A stretch of DNA of 64,000 nt, taken from the NCBI RefSeq assembly GCF_963678635.1, contig NC_087062.1, forward strand, positions 9,904,670 through 9,968,669, in the 5' to 3' direction. Shown one piece after another: positions 20,821 through 30,859 of this stretch. The number at the start of each line of letters is the position of its first letter. The first letter of the stretch is position 1. The notes beneath the pieces were generated by a model. The model did no database searches. It was not told where the DNA came from and was given only the letters and a program-made list of their open reading frames with translations. The DNA is from Symsagittifera roscoffensis (taxonomy: Eukaryota > Xenacoelomorpha > Acoela > Convolutidae). The translations under genes were made by a program, and so were the position numbers.

Positions 20821-21715
20821 TGTAGCAGTCGCCTACTTCGGTCACAAAAGATGCTTAAGAAAAATAGGCCCTATAACCATTGGCTCAAGAGTCAGGGATA
20901 CTATCTCTTGTGTTTTTCTACCTCAAAACGGTCGGAGCCAATTCGGTTTGCTTGCGACATGAGACTAGAACCCGTTACAGCTTAAAGGCTACTACCAAAA
21001 TATCCCCCCACTCTAGAAAATAAGATTTTCCCCATACTTAGGTCTCGAAATACCCAAAATACACGAACGCCGTTAAAAACATGGTCGGAACAATCCGTTA
21101 AGTTACTTTTTATTGGACAGTGGAACTTTGATCCATTTCAGATGGATCAACCTAAAACTCGCCTTATCTCAACATAACAATTATAAAACACACTCGAGAA
21201 AATTAAATTAGGAACTCACATATTGATGCACTCGAGTACAAGGAGTAATTAAATTGATAAGCAACTCGAGAATTAGATAAAATAACTAGATAAGTTCAAT
21301 ACTAATCAGTTTTGATAACAGAAGTAAGTTCTGACTCTAGAATTGGAGTTTTTGTATGAACCATTGGGACACTCAAGTTGTCCACCTTTCCATTGAAGGT
21401 TCACTCTGGTTCGTTTTGAATAGTTGTTCTCTCTTCTTTTTATTATCACTCCTCCTATTTCGGGATAAGACAGCTCTACTCTTGTCTTATTTTGTATCTG
21501 GAAAATGCGAATAGCAATTTCCTGCTGTTTTCTTAAGTATTTTCCCGCAATTGTAAATTCGGTCGTTCTGATTTTTCACTTTGTGTTTTCAGTTGGTGCG
21601 AGAAAACTGAGCATGACAGGCTCCATTCGAAATTTTGAAAAAAAAAACTTCACTCCAAAATTACGTATTTTCGTGTCCCTCAAGGTCAAACTTCCAGATA
21701 TGACCGACTGGCACA
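20821..21715 (-). repeat. 3' LTR of element M (895 bp)
   Basis: On the plus strand it reads TGTAGCAGTCGCC ... GACTGGCACA, that is TG...CA in both senses. It is colinear with 42479-43373 with no length change. The homology stops exactly at 21715, where the PPT and internal sequence begin. Confidence 0.95.
21109..21150 (-). promoter_or_regulatory. LTR hairpin and poly(A) signal, 3' LTR of M
   Basis: The same TTGATCCAT/ATGGATCAA hairpin as in P (21128-21150) is followed in element sense by AATAAA (21114-21109). In the 3' LTR this would define the RNA end. Confidence 0.6.
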
Positions 21716-22290
21716 TACTCCCCGGACTCAAGATCGATGTCCTCATCGCGTGCTGTATCTGTCAGTGAATCCCCAGAAGCCCGAGTGTCACTCAAGATAC
21801 AGTGCCAGTGGTCATTTACAGAAGTTTGCAGCAGACTTAAGTTTATCTACCTTCCAAAATTCACAACCATATAAAATTTTCACACTATCGCTAAACAGCA
21901 ATCAAAATCTGCACACACCTGCACCTATGAATTCTCGCTTTTTAAGCTGGTAATTTAAAATTTCTTTTGTCCTATTCAATCAGGAAATTGTCATACAGCA
22001 TTTTGATTTATATAATAGATCTAGCATATTAATAACAATATCTCATTTGTTAAAATTTCTTTTTCGTGAACCCAGATTTCATCCGAGTTCACCCTCCAGC
22101 CCCCTCCATCTCACGACTCAAGACTCTAGAATTTTCCTTTTGAGCCACCGGCTCACCTCGTGTTCTTCGCCCTCGAGGTACCCGACCCAGATATATTTGA
22201 CACTGTGATCTGTTTCAATAGTGCCTCTTCGTCATCGGAGCTGATCACAATTTCCTCCCAAGCCTTCAGCTGTTCATAGGATCGCATCCA
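21716..22290 (-). other. PPT and 3' untranslated region of element M
   Basis: The PPT GGGGAGTA occupies 21723-21716 next to the LTR. The rest (to the ORF3 stop at 22291) is non-coding and homologous in blocks to P 15625-16050. It contains three CTCAAG hexamers, read on the plus strand. Confidence 0.75.
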
Positions 22291-25098
22291 CTACCTTTGC
22301 TCTTGCAATCTCTTCGCTTGATTCGGTAAACTCTTCACCTTCGACTCCCGGTTCAAACAGAAGGAATTGTGAAGACTCAGGCTTACATTCTTCGCCAGGT
22401 CCTCCTCCAGTATCGACTCCCTCGCTCTAGTGTTGTCTCTGGATACTCTACCCACTCTTTTCCACCCCGTCGTGATCGCATTTCGATGGGTCAGCAGAGG
22501 TCTCTTGAAGGCATCTGGTCCTATCTCGGCCTGGAATTGTCGATATTCCTTTTGATGTTTCCTCATGTGATCCTTCGTCACCACATATAACCAGGATGTT
22601 AACGTCGCGGGAAACCAAGGAAAGAATCTCAAGCGGCTCCACATGTGTCTGACTTCCATTGGTATGGCGAATACCTTGCATGCGGTCTCGAACAACTCAA
22701 GTCTCCTGCTGTAATCTATCGCGTGAATCGACTCTGCTGTTGGCGTCTTCGATTCCCGATACTTTGCTATGTTTTCTTCCATCCATCGTAGAGCCAGCAT
22801 TGTGCTCACCACCAAGATGGTCACTTTTTGTTGATGCTCGGGTAGTCCCAACGACCTGATTTCTTCTACATTCCAGATCAGGCAGAGATTGGCGTGGTCT
22901 GGGTACCACACTGTCTGCGCTAGACAGTGGCATGGACAATCCCCGTGTGTGAGGTCGATGCTCCCAAGATTGCGTTCTCCCGAGGCTTCTAGGAGAAGCT
23001 CAAGTTCCATCATCTTCTCGTGTATCACGTCGACTTCTTCCAAGTTTGGAGCACCTACCATGGGTTTCCCAATCACGTTTTGTCTCTCGTGGTCACTTGT
23101 ATTTTCGCTCTCCAAGCCTAGAAGTTCTTCACCCCAGATTTCACTCAAGTCGTCCCTTTGTTCTTTCGGCACTGTTCCTCGGATCTTCCTCAACAGCTTG
23201 TGTGAATGATGTGACATCCGAGCCAATCTTACACATTTGGGCACTGAGAAGGCTTTGTCTATCAATACCCTCTGGCTGGACACTTCTACCATCGCCATGT
23301 GTAATGGATAGCGGCTGCCACATAGGTTGGCCATCACTGACCCCACTAGGGACTTCGCATTTGGAGGCAGACCATAGGCTTCGCTCATGGGAAATCCCAT
23401 CTTCGCTTCGAGTCCAACCTTCCAACTCTTGATGTGTTTCTGGGTCACTTGCAACACTCCGGGCCATGACTCCACGCTCAACGCGGTCACCAAGTGGTGT
23501 TCTGACTCTAGCCTTTCCAGTGACTGGAGACTGCACATTCTTGAGAAGAATCCCAGAGCTATTGCTAGGTTCACCGTGGTACTCGCGTAACACTCAGCCA
23601 CTATCTGTATCTCACTTTTCTCCCTTTCGGTAATGTCTTCAAACCAGGTGACTAGGTCTTCTTTCTGGAAAGACTGTATCCTGACGCATGATCGTCCATC
23701 GCAGGTGTGCTCGCTATTCCCACACGTCGAGTCAAGACAACTGCCCGGCTCCATCTTCTTTACCGACCCTGTTCCACGCGTCATCTCGCTTGACTCCTTC
23801 ACATGAGGCAGGATCAGTCTATGTACTATACTCAAGGTCGCCAAATCTTCATCCTCTGCCGGCGCTAATCTCACTCGCTCAGTGACTTCCTCGATCAGGC
23901 TCGCATGGGGATGTGGACACCAGGAGGGCTTGAGCAATTTCCACACCACTCCCAGATTCGTGGTCAACATGCCGTTCCCATTACCCATTTTTAGTTCTAC
24001 TCTTTTACTTGAGCGTGGCACACTTATTACTTCCGGTGTTCTCTCGAGAATCAAACCTAGGCTAGGTCTCTCTCTCTCTCTCTCTCTCTCCACAGTGTCT
24101 ATCTCCATTATCTTCTCTGTCCAGAACTTCAGCAGCTCCGCCACCTCATAGTTTCTGTGGGCACCTCCGGCTTCTAAGTCCAAGAAAGGGTTGTATGCCA
24201 TCCCCATCACTCCAGACACATACTGGTACTCTCCCTTTTTGTTGGGTTTCAAGTACTCTCCTGACGAAGCCAAGTTACGGTGAACGTCGTGTTTCTCCTC
24301 AAACTTCTTGTTGTAGAATCTCCGTATCTCATCTAACTTCCTGTGGCTCTCTAGAGATTGCCTAGAACCATCCTCCTTTTCTATCCCAGTACTCTGGTAC
24401 ACATTCAAGATGACTGTGGAGACTCTCCTTTCCAGCGTCTTGCTTCCAATTGCTCTCTGGTGACATGCTAGGATGGTACTGTCAGTCATCATCGACATTG
24501 TCCATCTCAAGAAACAGGTAGCATCTTTCCTCCTTGCCAGACTCAAGCCTGAGTTGTCCCTAGCAACGTGCTGCATCAGCATTCGATATACCTCTAGATT
24601 CTTGCCTCCCAACTTCAACTTGTTGTACCAAGTCAGTGTCTCTAACTCTATCCCCAACAGGCTCCACGCGAACATCAGTTGTCCTGCGGTCCTAATAAAG
24701 GGATTCGCCATCAACGGCGATGCCGATGAGAATGTTCTCATCGCTTCTTCAAAATGATCTTTTAACAAGTTCTGCCAAGTTCTCTTCAGTTGGCTCCCCA
24801 ATTCCAATTTATTGATACCAGCCTTCTGCTGGGTGGCCCAGGTGCGTCGTTTGCGTGACACTCCACTGTCGAGCTTCTTCAGGCAGTCTTCCAATTCCTG
24901 CAATGTTTCCAGGGCCACCCACCACGGTCGGGAGGTGTTCCTCGTTTTGTTCTTCTCAAGAGGATTGCTAGTCACTTGCTTCCCAGTAGCCTGGTGTTCA
25001 TTCGAGACCCATTCTTTGCCGACGTCCACTTCCCAGGTCTGCCCGCTCGTCGAACCTCGCTTCATTTTTATCCTCTGAGGCTTGAAGTCTTCTTCCAT
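22291..25098 (-). CDS. ORF3 main part: 935-residue protein of unknown function (element M)
   Basis: An uninterrupted frame of 935 codons is the longest intact piece of the extra block. I do not recognise the family. Visible are a basic N-terminus, a PWWVALE block (about residue 74), a Cys patch CLDSTCGNSEHTCDGRSC (about residue 450), a CPCHC motif (about residue 705), and an ERERERER run coded by a CT-dinucleotide repeat at 24070-24093. There is no signal peptide or convincing membrane helix. Similarity to the broken P copy spans the whole length, with many conservative changes, so the protein was probably under selection. The preceding piece (25340-25068) is one frame away, so the natural start is upstream. 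Confidence 0.8.
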   Translation of the reverse strand: MEEDFKPQRIKMKRGSTSGQTWEVDVGKEWVSNEHQATGKQVTSNPLEKNKTRNTSRPWWVALETLQELEDCLKKLDSGVSRKRRTWATQQKAGINKLELGSQLKRTWQNLLKDHFEEAMRTFSSASPLMANPFIRTAGQLMFAWSLLGIELETLTWYNKLKLGGKNLEVYRMLMQHVARDNSGLSLARRKDATCFLRWTMSMMTDSTILACHQRAIGSKTLERRVSTVILNVYQSTGIEKEDGSRQSLESHRKLDEIRRFYNKKFEEKHDVHRNLASSGEYLKPNKKGEYQYVSGVMGMAYNPFLDLEAGGAHRNYEVAELLKFWTEKIMEIDTVERERERERPSLGLILERTPEVISVPRSSKRVELKMGNGNGMLTTNLGVVWKLLKPSWCPHPHASLIEEVTERVRLAPAEDEDLATLSIVHRLILPHVKESSEMTRGTGSVKKMEPGSCLDSTCGNSEHTCDGRSCVRIQSFQKEDLVTWFEDITEREKSEIQIVAECYASTTVNLAIALGFFSRMCSLQSLERLESEHHLVTALSVESWPGVLQVTQKHIKSWKVGLEAKMGFPMSEAYGLPPNAKSLVGSVMANLCGSRYPLHMAMVEVSSQRVLIDKAFSVPKCVRLARMSHHSHKLLRKIRGTVPKEQRDDLSEIWGEELLGLESENTSDHERQNVIGKPMVGAPNLEEVDVIHEKMMELELLLEASGERNLGSIDLTHGDCPCHCLAQTVWYPDHANLCLIWNVEEIRSLGLPEHQQKVTILVVSTMLALRWMEENIAKYRESKTPTAESIHAIDYSRRLELFETACKVFAIPMEVRHMWSRLRFFPWFPATLTSWLYVVTKDHMRKHQKEYRQFQAEIGPDAFKRPLLTHRNAITTGWKRVGRVSRDNTRARESILEEDLAKNVSLSLHNSFCLNRESKVKSLPNQAKRLQEQR

Positions 25099-25340
25099 TG
25101 TTGAGTTTCTACGTCGAGCAGTTTCCTCGGCTCGTAGCTACTCTTGTAGGCTGCTGTCTTCCATCGTGCCAGAACCATGGGGGCTGTCTCTCTCAAGTTC
25201 CTCTCCGAAACCGCATCCGCTGAAGGACTGCCCAATCCCTCCACGTCTCTCTTCCTCTTGCGACACCTCACGTCTTTACTCGGGGGCGTTGTCGTTATCA
25301 TCACTGATTCGACTTCCTTGTCTCCATCCAACCCTTCCAA
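25068..25340 (-). pseudogene. ORF3 middle piece, between two frameshifts (element M)
   Basis: About 90 codons link the acidic first part to the main part. A KRKRDVE basic block and PSADAVSERNLRETAPM are conserved in P at 12550-12620, where they run on toward the EEDFKPQ block that opens the main part. In M a shift at about 25090 separates them and another at about 25330 separates this piece from 26170-25301. These look like mutations, not programmed sites. Confidence 0.65.
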
Positions 25341-26170
25341 CTCTTGCCTCCCCCTGCTCGAGCCTTACGGATATTAGTACTTTTAATTATATTACTAGTT
25401 CCGACCTTATCCCCCCTTACATGTTCAATTATTTTATTGTCAGTTTTTTGTTTCAGAGTAGAGCTGTCTTTACATTTGTCTTCCTTGGTCTTTCGTGATG
25501 CCTTCCTCAACTCGACCATCTTTCTCAGCAGCTCTCCTGCAGCTTTCTCCTCCAGGCCTGTCCCCATCAGGACAGGCTCTCCGAATTTCACCACCGTGTC
25601 CCACAGCTCCTCCTTAAAGTCGTCCAATGTGGTGTCGTCGTCCACTTCTCGATTATAATCGCTCAAGAATTTTCGCCAAGCATCCTCATCCAGAGTGCCT
25701 AGGAAGGCATCCCTGTTTTCCTCGAAGGTGTTCTTCTCCCTTCTCTCCGCACTCAGGAAGATCATTCCCAAGTTGGGATTCTCGCTAGTCAGTGGCAACT
25801 CTAGATTCTTGCGGGGAGATGAGGTCAGAGGTGGCGTGGGGGTGTCTGCCCAATTTTCTCCACTCAGATCTTTCAACAGTTCTTGCGTGGTGAACTCTTC
25901 CTCCGATGGCTTCTGCTCCGGTGTGTTTCCCACCTCCATATCCTCTCCTGCCTCACTGAGAGTCTCATCCATGCTCTCCTCTCCCGATTCTGCTTCTCTT
26001 CTCTCAAGAATCCTCCTGAATCGATCTTCTACGGGACCACTCCTTTTATCCCCAGGGGTGTCCACTGATAGGGGTGATGGTGTCGCTGGACCCGTTTTCT
26101 TATACTCTGTCAGAGCCACATACAATGGGCCTGCTGCATCCAGCTCCATTCCCTCCTGTCTCATTTCCAC
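25301..26170 (-). pseudogene. ORF3 N-terminal piece: acidic, low-complexity (element M)
   Basis: 289 codons. It is rich in Glu, Ser, Thr and Pro (about residues 25-125), then has a more ordered FLGTLDEDAWRKFLSDYNRE region. It can begin at an ATG at 26164 or at the ATG of MELDAAG a few codons later, 6-25 bp after the ORF2 stop at 26176-26178. P lacks this piece through deletion. There is no known domain; it may be a flexible N-terminus of ORF3. Confidence 0.55.
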
Positions 26171-26175
26171 CTGCT

Positions 26176-26971
26176 CTAGTCCGTGTATCTCCTTGTGGCA
26201 AACACCATCTCGTCTCCTTTCAGTGCGATATGTCCTTCATTCACGATCATCCTGCCATCGTCCCACACCGGCTTGAGTTGTCCATGAATTTATTTGCGCA
26301 TCGCTGGTATGAAAATAAATCGCTGCAGAGTAGCCGATGAAGAGAGGATCCCAGCCGTCGGTGAACTCCTTCTGCTGTTCTTCGGTTGCTGCTCTCGCGA
26401 AAAGGGACGGGACCACCAGGGAGCTGTTCATCCCCAGGGTCATTCTCCTCACTGTTGGAATTTCTGGGATGCTTGCTGGCAGGACTTCCTTCTCCAAAAT
26501 CGCCTCTAGCTCCCTTTTCACCAGCTCGAAGTTTTTCTTCCATGCGGGAATTCTCAAGATCTCTTGTCCATTTGCTGTCAGGGGATTTAGGTTCCAGAAC
26601 TTGGGATAGGTTTCGATGGGGCCTTCGCGCTTGCCTCCCATCCTGCACTGCAGTTGTCCTCGGAAACTGTATATTACCAACTCCGGATCCTTCACCTTTC
26701 CGAAGAGCACCGTGTTGCTCATCTGTGCCCTTAGCACCTCCTGCTGACACCAATTGAGTGTCGTCCCATCTAATAAGCTTATGAGGCTCACGTGGGTCAC
26801 TGAGTTTCGATAAGCTGTCACCAGAGGATCTGGAAACGCGAACGTGACGGCCGGTCCATAGATACAGGTTACGACCTCCTCTAGCCCCCGGATCATCCCC
26901 ATGGGGTCCGATCTCATGGCCAGGCATAGGTCCGTCTCAACAGAGGCATGCCTCCATTCAATTCCCTCCAC
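26176..26971 (-). pseudogene. ORF2 C-terminal piece (element M)
   Basis: The frame 26971-26237 is open, and after one more shift the sense continues to a stop at 26176-26178. It starts inside the end of the previous frame (26914), so a one-base shift separates them. The protein is about 250 residues, with VTFAFPDPLVTAYRN and TTLNWCQQEVLRAQ blocks. No family is recognised. It is absent from P because of the deletion, so conservation cannot be judged inside this window. Confidence 0.6.
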
Positions 26972-29175
26972 TCATCTCTTGTCTTCGGGCTCTTTTCTTC
27001 ACCAGTCAGGTGCCGGGTTTGCATCAGTAGGTACTGCACTAGCAGCGTCTTTAGTCCGGCAGCACACTTATACGAATAGGTGTCAATACTCGAGTGTGTT
27101 CTTCCCATCGACAGAGGCTCTCCGTATTTCATCAGTCGGTGCAATGACACCAGTTCCCCGTGAGTTAGAAGCACCAATGCCAAGAACCCGTCAATCCGGA
27201 GTGTGTCCACGCCCCGACTGAGCATGTATGCTGGGCCCATATTGAACAGGTACCTTGGGTAAACCAGGTACAGTGCCAGCAACAGACTGATGAGCATATT
27301 CAATATTTCCTGTATGAAGGATCCAAAGATGGTCTCTTTCGCGCTGTACACTCCTGCCAGGAACTCCTTTCCCCAACAAGGACTCAAGAACTCAAGAATC
27401 TCGTGATCCCTCCTCGTCCTCAGCTCACCCCTTGCGTGCTCCCTCCAGAATCCTCCAATCGTGACTTCGTTGGCTGCTGTGACGAACCTGCCAACCGTCA
27501 TTTCCCTCTTTTCGGCCACTTCCAGCTGCTCCTCAAGAAAATCCCAGATCTGCTTCACCAGAAGTGGTGCACCTTCTCTTGTCTTCTCTGTGGCGTTCTC
27601 CAGCCTTGGTGTCAGGAAGGGCCACCTGCCTCTCTCTTGTGTCAGTCGATACACCATCGACTCCAGCTGCTTCTCCGCTGCGGCTACTTTCTTCCTCTCG
27701 TTGCTCGGCCCTCTAGATTTACTGGTGGAGCTTGTGATGGTCAACTCCATGCTTCGAAACCACAGACTGGCCGTCAGGTGAGTCACCACTGGATGATCAT
27801 CCCCTATAATCGGACTGAGCTTGAGTTGCCTAGCGAAGTTGGATATCTCTAGCAAGAAGACCTCGTCCAATACGATGAGGATGTCAGCCAACTCGTAGAA
27901 GCCCCTCAACGCGTGGGACACATCCGCCCACGCCGCCGCCAGTTCTGATCTGCGAAGTCTCAAGTTCGTAGGTTCCAGCTCCCGATTGGGAGCTGCCATC
28001 AGAATACGCCACCCATTCCCTTCTGCTATCAAGATCAAGATCGCATACACAAATTGCAGAGCGGGAGGCATGCTCGCGTACCCGGGGGACGTCGTGAACG
28101 CTACTTTTGTCTTCGAGCCAAATCGTGAGGCAAAGTTCTCTTGTACTTCATTCATGGCTGCAAATAATGTCTGGATGGCTTCCCAGATCTTCTTCGGTGC
28201 CGGTTCATCACCCTTGAGCTGCTCAAGAAACCCCGTCGCATGCAAGTGATCGTTCATCCCTGCAAACAGCTGTAGCTCAGGCTCGCAAGGCATCTCCGAT
28301 TTTATTGCCACCACCAGGGTTAACATCTGGTTTAGCTCCGCTCCCGGCAGTGAATATATCAGAACTTCCGGCCTAAATAACTTGGGAGACGTTCCCTCAA
28401 AGTCCGATCCCGCCACAATGACCACCCTCGCAGCGGCTGGATCTGCCCTGTCATAAACTGCCAAGGTTTTGGCCAGCTGCGTATTCCCGCAGGGTTTCCC
28501 GTATCTGGGGTCGTCGGCTAATCTCGTACCTTCATACGCGGCGTCTGGTAATTCCATTTCTCTCGGATCCATCAGTTTGTCCACCACCCTCAACTGTGCT
28601 GGAGTGGCCACCCTAATCCTGGCAATGCTGGTTCGGTGCTTGGGAGGCTCCACCACGAGTCCCGGACTCCCCAATGACTTGAGAGGTCTGTAGTTGATAG
28701 GTCCCATCACCGATTTTGTGGGAACCCAGTCAGATCCGCCGTCTCCGTCATTTTTGCTCTCGAGAAAGTCTTCGTGTGACACCCGCTCAAGACCCAAAGC
28801 TTTCGCTAACTCTAGCCTGCATTTCAGGTCTTCCAAGTCCAGCTCCTTCACCTTCTCCACATATCTCGACCTGCTGGTCTCCGCTGGCCTCTCCGGTTTC
28901 TTCTTCTCCGCCACCACCACCGAGGATATTACTGATCCCTGAGGAGTTGATGACGTTGCCTCCTCAGCCTCCATGGGCGCGGCGCCCGGCAACTTGGTCC
29001 GGCTGTTCCTCGAACTGTCTCTAGAATCGGCCATCGCACCCAAGCGACTGGACAAAGCCCTCGGGTTGAAGAAGGGTGGATTTGGGGGTGGTCCGAATGT
29101 GACCTGTGCTGTCTCTAGCAACTCTGCCTCCAATGCGCTTATGTGCCTTTGGAAGACGTCATTTAACCACGCCAC
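26914..29175 (-). CDS. ORF2 middle part: linker and second SGNH-like domain (element M)
   Basis: A 753-codon open frame. The GTG-initiated beginning is almost certainly not a start: in P the same sequence is in frame with the preceding SGNH domain, and in M a one-base change at about 29178 separates them. Residues 1-130 are a Pro/Ser/Glu-rich linker. From about 225 to 420 I see SGNH-fold landmarks: a VIVAGSDFEG strand (GSD at about 256), LIYSLPGAELNQ, LQLFAGMNDHLH (GMND at about 306) and FTTSPGY. A hydrophobic stretch, LNMLISLLLALYLVYP (about 610-630), might be buried or membrane-associated. Catalytic competence is uncertain, because the serine is in GSD, not GDS. Confidence 0.75.
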   Translation of the reverse strand: MAWLNDVFQRHISALEAELLETAQVTFGPPPNPPFFNPRALSSRLGAMADSRDSSRNSRTKLPGAAPMEAEEATSSTPQGSVISSVVVAEKKKPERPAETSRSRYVEKVKELDLEDLKCRLELAKALGLERVSHEDFLESKNDGDGGSDWVPTKSVMGPINYRPLKSLGSPGLVVEPPKHRTSIARIRVATPAQLRVVDKLMDPREMELPDAAYEGTRLADDPRYGKPCGNTQLAKTLAVYDRADPAAARVVIVAGSDFEGTSPKLFRPEVLIYSLPGAELNQMLTLVVAIKSEMPCEPELQLFAGMNDHLHATGFLEQLKGDEPAPKKIWEAIQTLFAAMNEVQENFASRFGSKTKVAFTTSPGYASMPPALQFVYAILILIAEGNGWRILMAAPNRELEPTNLRLRRSELAAAWADVSHALRGFYELADILIVLDEVFLLEISNFARQLKLSPIIGDDHPVVTHLTASLWFRSMELTITSSTSKSRGPSNERKKVAAAEKQLESMVYRLTQERGRWPFLTPRLENATEKTREGAPLLVKQIWDFLEEQLEVAEKREMTVGRFVTAANEVTIGGFWREHARGELRTRRDHEILEFLSPCWGKEFLAGVYSAKETIFGSFIQEILNMLISLLLALYLVYPRYLFNMGPAYMLSRGVDTLRIDGFLALVLLTHGELVSLHRLMKYGEPLSMGRTHSSIDTYSYKCAAGLKTLLVQYLLMQTRHLTGEEKSPKTRDEWRELNGGMPLLRRTYAWP

Positions 29176-30859
29176 CCTCTGTGCCTATCAAAGTGAACCC
29201 CATCCGAGGATGCATCGTCAGGGAAAGCAGATAGCTCCATTTGCTCGGCCACGTCCAACAGCCCAACGGGGAGGACGCTTCTTTGGTGTGTCTGCCTGAT
29301 TATTTCGTTCAGGTTTCGCACTTTTGTGTTCATCTCCATTGCATGTTGGTCCGCTTTCATGTTGTAAGGGATGGTGCACACCGTAAGAATGGCCGGATCC
29401 ATTTGAATCCGCAATTCCTCAAGAATGCAGCTCATCTTGTCGTGCAGCCTCGTCACCTTCCTTGCTTCCCCCCTGGACACGTCATTCGTCCCGACCATCA
29501 GAGTCACCGTGTATACTCTTGCCATCCCTAGCATCTCAAGTGTTGCTATCATCTGCGGCGTCGCAGCTCCAGCGAAGCTCAAGATCCCCGTTTCCCAATG
29601 GGACTGGATCCGGGTCAGCACCCGCAACAAGCTGTCCCCTATAATCAGGTGGACCGCCCCCTCGGGCACACGTGGCTGCGTGAGGTATTCCACCCAAGCC
29701 GCGTCATGGAAGCAATCTCTTCTGTCTCTCTGCGCCGTGCTCCAGTCCATCCGATTGTGCCTGTGGTATCTACCTTCCGTATTCTTCTTGTAACTTGAGA
29801 TCACCACACTCCTGACAAGTTGCTCCCCCCACGTCGAGGGTAGCTCCACTCTTGCTGGACTCTCGCGACTCCTTAGCTGTAGCCGCTCGTGCAACTCTTT
29901 CAGTCGTGACGAGCTACCACTCACCTGACTACTACCCGGGGTCGAACTTGGTGTATATCCGGGCAGCGCGACGTCCATCAACGGGCGTATTACTTGTGTC
30001 TCTAGACCACGCAGGGAGGACGCTGATTCAGTCGGTATCCACACTTCCAACCCTTCGTTCATATGTTCTTGAGCCGCGCGATCGAGGTTAAATCGTCCCT
30101 TCGACCTAGGAGCTTCATCCACCTCCATACGTGACTCTGGTCTTGAGCCGGTCACCACCCGCTCTTTGGGCCTAGCCCCTTTCTGCATGTCGAGCTCGCG
30201 TTGTCGTTGCTGGATCCTTTCAAGCTCCGACTTCAGCTGCTCGCAACTCGCGGCATTCTCTCGCACTCTTTCTGCCTGTAGCTGTTCAGCTCTCAACATG
30301 TCCAGTTCCCTCCGCGCTTGATCCCTCTCAAGTTTCGCCTGATCTCTCTCGAGCTTCGCTTGATCCCGGTCGAGGTTCGCCTTGTTCCTCTCCCGCTGAG
30401 TCCTCTCAAGCTCTCTCTTCATGATACTGACGTCCGGATACGCTTCCCCCGTTTGCTGCGCCCGTGTCATCAATGGTGTCTTACTCGTGCTCTGGCCCCT
30501 GGATCTGACTGATCGTCTGACCGGCAGTGGGAACTCCCCTGCACCATACTCAGTATTGTTACTCAAGCCAGGGTTCCTTGCCAAGTCGAACCCCCTTATT
30601 GCTCCATCCACGTTCCAGGACAGCCACCTGGTTTGCTCTTGATTGGATATTCCATCGGTGGTGTAGCCTACCATCAAAACCGCTTCTGTCGCAGACTCCC
30701 GGCACTCGCCCTGTTCCTCCAACTGGAGGATGGCATTCAACATCACTGCCATTCTCTCATCCACTTGAGTATAATCCAGGTCCCTCAGACGTCTGTACAA
30801 CTCGTCAAGTGTGGGTTTTTTCAAAGCCGATAGCATGGACTTCCAAATCGATCTGCCAT
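29163..30859 (-). pseudogene. ORF2 N-terminal part: coiled coil and canonical SGNH hydrolase (element M)
   Basis: The ancestral ATG is at 30859 (MADRFGS..., homologous to MADQFWKS in P). In M one T is missing shortly after, so the long frame is now open only from 30836 (557 codons). Residues about 160-240 are a coiled coil of LERDQAK heptads. An SGNH hydrolase domain follows: block I IIGDSLLR (Ser about 402), block II with G in SFAGAATPQM, block III VGTNDVS (Asn about 451), block V SSDGVHFD (Asp/His about 545-548). All four catalytic landmarks are present. SGNH/GDSL enzymes hydrolyse esters or remove acetyl groups; the substrate here is unknown. Confidence 0.85.

Noticed and set aside
24070-24095. 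CT microsatellite as a regulatory element
   Set aside because: It lies in the open ORF3 frame and simply codes an Arg-Glu run; P lacks the run at the same place.
22291-26971. Envelope (env) gene downstream of pol
   Set aside because: Position would fit, but I see no signal peptide, no furin-type site and no C-terminal membrane anchor in ORF2 or ORF3.
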